From CAZSNH01 sp052388455 (GTDB lineage: Bacteria > Pseudomonadota > Alphaproteobacteria > Rhizobiales > Hyphomicrobiaceae), in contig JBQTIA010000052.1 of NCBI GenBank assembly GCA_052388455.1, positions 1 to 42,744 on the forward strand: 42,744 bases of DNA. Direction: 5' to 3'. How positions within the stretch are numbered: the stretch's first letter is position 1; every line of letters begins with the position of its first letter. Positions 39,733 through 42,744 of the stretch are shown one piece after another. The notes beneath the pieces were generated by a model. That model ran no database searches, was not told where the DNA came from, and saw only the letters and a list, made by a program, of their open reading frames with translations. Position numbers and translations under genes: made by a program.

Positions 39733-41115
39733 ATGCCGAGGACCCGTGCAGCCGTGACCAACGTGCCGCAAAGACCAATGGTCGCTGCCGCGCCGTGGGC
39801 AGCCGAGATGAAGCGGACAGGGCTGCTGGCGGCGACGCTGGCCGCGCTCCCATTCGCTCCTGCGCTGGCGCTCGACACTCATCCCGACGCCAACCTGATC
39901 ACCGACACGGTCGCCAGCGCCGACAGGCGCCGCGTCTACGACGATGCGGCCAAGCACGGCGCCGGCACGGTCGACGGGCACCAGCGCGGTCCGGGCGAGG
40001 CCGAGGGACTGCGGTTCGGCAACTTCTTCGTCTTCCCGGAGGTCAAGACCAAAGCGATCTTCGACGACAACATCTTCCGCTCCGACATCGAGAAGCAATC
40101 GGACCTCCGCTTCGAGGTGCTCCCCAGCGTGCGCGTGCTGTCGAGCCTGCCGCGGCACGTGATGGACTTCTCGCTCTATGCGAAGACGGTCAGCCTCGTC
40201 GAGCATGACGATCAGAACTATGCCGATGTCGGCGCCAGCTTTTCCGGCGCGCTACACTTCGACCACGCCCACACGCTCTCGCTGAACGTGCTCTCGGAAT
40301 ACGAGCACCAGGAGAAGGGCCTGGCTCTCACGCCACGCGACGCAAAAACCCCGGTGCCGATCTTCCACAACCGCGCCGCGGTCGGACTGACCCGAGACGT
40401 CGGCCGGCTCTACGGCACAGTCTCGGTCAGCGCCGATCGGCTCGATTACGTCGACGTCGACAACATCGACGACCAGCCGCTCGATCAGGATTACCGCGAT
40501 ACCGACATCTTCTCGGCCCAGCTCCGCGCCGGCTACCGCTTTTCGCCGGGCTTCGATGTCGTCGCCAAGCTGAAGGCCATCCGGCAGCTGAACGAGGGAA
40601 ACGCGATCGAAAGCTCCCAGTCCACCGGCTACGAGGCGACGGCGGGCCTGCAGCTCCAGTCGAACCCGCTGCTCAAATGGCACTTGCTCGGCGGCTACGG
40701 CGTGCGCGACTTCGATCGCGCCGAAATGGACCCGGTGCATTCGGCCCTGATCGAGGGCGGCGTCGAATGGCTGCCGCTCGAACGGCTGACCTTCCGCGGC
40801 ACGGTGAGCCGCGAAATCAGTGCGGAATCGACCGACGACGGCATCGGCACCATCGAAACATCCATCTCGGCCAAGGTCGACTACGACATCTTCAACAACC
40901 TCGTGGCCCATGCCGGGGTTTCGGTCTCCAATGCCGAATTCCTGTCGTCCGAGCGCGAGGACACACTCTACGGCGCCCACGTCAGTCTCGACTACTTCAT
41001 CAGCAAAAACTGGCAGCTGACACTCGGCTACGACTACGAGTTCCGAGAATCGAACGTCGACATCAACGACATGTCCCGCAACCGTTTTACCGTCGGAGCG
41101 AAACTGAAATTCTGA
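39733..41115 (+). CDS. Outer-membrane beta-barrel protein of an exopolysaccharide locus
   Basis: A protein of up to 460 residues. A clear signal peptide starts at ATG 39808 (MKRTGLLAATLAALPFAPALA); ATG 39733 adds 25 residues and is only 2 bases after the wza stop. The mature part has alternating aromatic strands: FGNFFVFPEVKTKAIFDDNIFRS, VMDFSLYAKTVSL, YADVGASFSGALHF, YGTVSVSADRLDY, and a closing NRFTVGAKLKF with terminal Phe. This fits the BBP2/DUF2320 type of barrel that accompanies polysaccharide export. It starts between wza and gumC, in one tight run. Confidence 0.8.
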   Translation: MPRTRAAVTNVPQRPMVAAAPWAAEMKRTGLLAATLAALPFAPALALDTHPDANLITDTVASADRRRVYDDAAKHGAGTVDGHQRGPGEAEGLRFGNFFVFPEVKTKAIFDDNIFRSDIEKQSDLRFEVLPSVRVLSSLPRHVMDFSLYAKTVSLVEHDDQNYADVGASFSGALHFDHAHTLSLNVLSEYEHQEKGLALTPRDAKTPVPIFHNRAAVGLTRDVGRLYGTVSVSADRLDYVDVDNIDDQPLDQDYRDTDIFSAQLRAGYRFSPGFDVVAKLKAIRQLNEGNAIESSQSTGYEATAGLQLQSNPLLKWHLLGGYGVRDFDRAEMDPVHSALIEGGVEWLPLERLTFRGTVSREISAESTDDGIGTIETSISAKVDYDIFNNLVAHAGVSVSNAEFLSSEREDTLYGAHVSLDYFISKNWQLTLGYDYEFRESNVDINDMSRNRFTVGAKLKF

Positions 41116-41122
41116 TCCGAAC

Positions 41123-42744
41123 ATGAGCTACGACGCAGACACAGAGCAGCCGGAGGAGCGCGGGGGGCGAATGAGCCTCGAACGCGTGACCGCTGCCGTG
41201 CGCCGCCGCGTGGCTCTTGTCGCGGCCATCACGGCAATCGTCACCGCAACGGCGGCGCTGGTCGTCACCCTGCTGCCCAACCGCTACGACGCCTCCGCCA
41301 TCGTGCAGATCGATCCGCGCAAAAAATCGATCTCCAACATGGATGGCGTGGTCTCCGATCTCGCCGCCACCGGCTCGACGGTGGACAGCGAGGTGGAGGT
41401 CATCCGTTCGCGCGCGGTTGCGCTCAAGGTCATCGAGCTCCTCGACCTGAGGTCCGATCCGGAGTTCGCCGGCCCGACGGCCTCCGAGAATCTGCGAAGC
41501 TGGGTCACGAAGGGAGGGGGCTCCGAGCCGACCCCGCTCGAAACCAAGCCCGCCCCTCCGCGCGCCGAGCTCGATCCGATCAACCGCCTGGTCGGATCGG
41601 CGGCACCGGGAACCGTCGCGCCGGAGCGCGACGAGGTGGCTGCCCTGTTCGCCAAACGGCTGACGGTCACGCGCGTCCGCGTCACGCTGCTGATGGAGAT
41701 CAGGTTCGCCAGCGCCGATCCGGTGAAGGCGGCGCGCATCGCCAACACGGTGGCGGAGGTCTACCTCGCCGATCAGGTCGAGGAAAAGACTCGGGCCGCC
41801 AGCTTCGCCACCGATCTGCTCGAGCAAAAGCTCGAAAGCCTGAAAGTCAAGGTCGCCGACGCCGAGCACCGCGTCGAGCGGTTCAAGGCCGAGAACAACA
41901 TCTTCGATGCCGAGGGGGAAATCCTGTCCGAGAAACAGCTCGGCCAGCAGATGAATCAGACCATCTCCGCCCGCGGCGCGCTGGCTACGGCAAAGGCCAA
42001 GTACGAGCAGGTCCAGAAGCTGATGGAGCGCGGCCAGGGCAGCGAATCCATTGCCGAGGTGCTCGACAACGACAGCATCAAACTGCGCAAGGACGCGCTC
42101 GCCACCGCGACCCGGCGCGAGGCCGAGCTGGAAACGCGCTACGGCGCCCGCCATCCCGAGATGCAGAAAGTGCGCGCCGAGATCGCCGATGCCAAGGCCC
42201 AGCTCGACGCCGAGATCGCGCGCGTCGTCGGCAATCTCAAGAACGAGTACGAGGTCGCCGCCGCCGGCGAGCAGCAGATCACCGCCTCGCTCTCCAGCCT
42301 CAAGCAGCAGCAGATCCTGTCCAAGGACGCGAGCGTGACGCTGAAGGCGCTGGAGCGTGAAGCCTCGACCGAAAAACAGCTCTTCGAAGCCCTGCTCAGC
42401 CGCTACAAGCAGACGGCGGAAACGCAAAACCTGCAGCTGCCCGATGCGCGCATCGTGCAGCGGGCCGACGTGCCTCTCTCGCCCGCCGCGCCGAAGCGCA
42501 AGCAGATCGTGCTGCTGGCACTGGTCGCCGGCCTGCTCGCCGGCGTGATGGCGGCGCTGGCCCTGGAGTTCGGGGCGCCCGGCATCACCCACCCGGAGGA
42601 TATCGAGCACACGCTCGAACTGCAGCATCTCTCCTCGGTGCCCGAAATCGACGGCGCCGACGGCAGCCGGGAAGCCGCCATCCGCGCGCTGCGTATGATC
42701 CTGGCCGAGCCGCGCGGCATCGACAGGGAGCGAAGCCTCAGCTC
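41123..42744 (+). CDS. Polysaccharide chain-length/export protein (Wzz/GumC type), partial
   Basis: The reading frame opens at ATG 41123, 7 bases after the barrel gene, and is still open at the window end (540 codons). A short cytoplasmic start is followed by a transmembrane segment (about residues 34-56, VALVAAITAIVTATAALVV), the Wzz-type periplasmic domain with NRYDASAIVQIDPR, a long coiled coil with QMNQTISARGALATAKAKYEQVQ and YGARHPEMQKVRAEIAD, then LPDARIVQRADVPLSPAAPKRK before a second transmembrane segment at about 461-483. These are the GumC/ExoP signatures. The last visible residues (GADGSREAAIRALRMIL) suggest a cytoplasmic tail; whether it continues to a BY-kinase cannot be seen. 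Confidence 0.88.
   Translation, partial: MSYDADTEQPEERGGRMSLERVTAAVRRRVALVAAITAIVTATAALVVTLLPNRYDASAIVQIDPRKKSISNMDGVVSDLAATGSTVDSEVEVIRSRAVALKVIELLDLRSDPEFAGPTASENLRSWVTKGGGSEPTPLETKPAPPRAELDPINRLVGSAAPGTVAPERDEVAALFAKRLTVTRVRVTLLMEIRFASADPVKAARIANTVAEVYLADQVEEKTRAASFATDLLEQKLESLKVKVADAEHRVERFKAENNIFDAEGEILSEKQLGQQMNQTISARGALATAKAKYEQVQKLMERGQGSESIAEVLDNDSIKLRKDALATATRREAELETRYGARHPEMQKVRAEIADAKAQLDAEIARVVGNLKNEYEVAAAGEQQITASLSSLKQQQILSKDASVTLKALEREASTEKQLFEALLSRYKQTAETQNLQLPDARIVQRADVPLSPAAPKRKQIVLLALVAGLLAGVMAALALEFGAPGITHPEDIEHTLELQHLSSVPEIDGADGSREAAIRALRMILAEPRGIDRERSLS

Noticed and set aside
39160..41115. Possible 651-codon fusion of export lipoprotein and barrel
   Set aside because: The upstream part is a different frame from the real wza-like gene; its own translation is an Arg-rich shadow.
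41087..42628. 513-codon minus frame at the window end
   Set aside because: Antisense of the Wzz/GumC gene, which is open through the window end with clear motifs.
1..42744. CRISPR array or toxin-antitoxin pair
   Set aside because: No regularly spaced direct repeats and no small two-gene toxin-antitoxin cassette were seen.

Overview
The window is GC-rich, densely coded DNA of an alphaproteobacterium, most likely of the order Hyphomicrobiales (Rhizobiales). The evidence is the gene order rplU-rpmA-GNAT-obgE-small membrane gene-proB-proA-nadD-rsfS, a Nudix-derived NAD regulator of the NrtR/NadQ type directly upstream of nadABC, a TIGR02301-type exported protein, and short palindromic intergenic repeats of the kinds scattered through genomes of this order. 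No phage, plasmid or CRISPR module is visible. The only mobile-element trace is a decayed IS3-type remnant beside a tRNA-Ser gene.

Layout. (1) 1-6960, minus strand: a ribosome and central-metabolism block. A promoter near 6932-6960 drives rplU and rpmA, which end at a strong terminator (6066-6091). An acetyltransferase, obgE, a small membrane protein, proB, proA, nadD and rsfS follow. Palindromic repeats punctuate this block, and one lies inside the 5' end of proA. (2) 7220-10397, plus strand: a RimK-like ATP-grasp ligase, an MFS transporter and a cysteine Ntn-hydrolase of the C45/NAAA/acid-ceramidase type. This is the best candidate in the window for an undescribed biochemical system: make an amide, move it, cut it. 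(3) 10490-12899: a secreted fasciclin protein, a GbsR/MarR-type regulator whose start codon sits in a perfect 18-bp palindrome, a DUF4166 protein and tRNA-Ser(CGA). (4) 13105-19556: the IS remnant, three successive SAM-methyltransferase genes (one resembling eukaryotic protein arginine methyltransferases), a large Clp-N plus coiled-coil protein, and a SRAP/HMCES-type protein. (5) 19584-25768: repeats, small exported or conserved unknowns, a LysE exporter, a dihydroorotase-like amidohydrolase, ygfZ-tag, and an HD phosphohydrolase. (6) 25907-30926: the NAD regulator, two phased palindromic operators, and nadA-nadB-nadC. (7) 30944-35307: rsmD and an RsuA/RluB pseudouridine synthase, tadA, a patatin and a GT4 glycosyltransferase. 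(8) 35506-42744: a small membrane protein, a porin-like barrel, a 2-hydroxyacid dehydrogenase, a methyltransferase, and the start of an exopolysaccharide export locus (Wza/GumB-type lipoprotein, beta-barrel, Wzz/GumC-type protein) that runs off the window end.

All functional statements rest on motifs and translated sequence read by eye. No database search was run. Start codons were chosen from ribosome-binding sites, overlaps and expected protein length, and alternatives are given where the choice is open.
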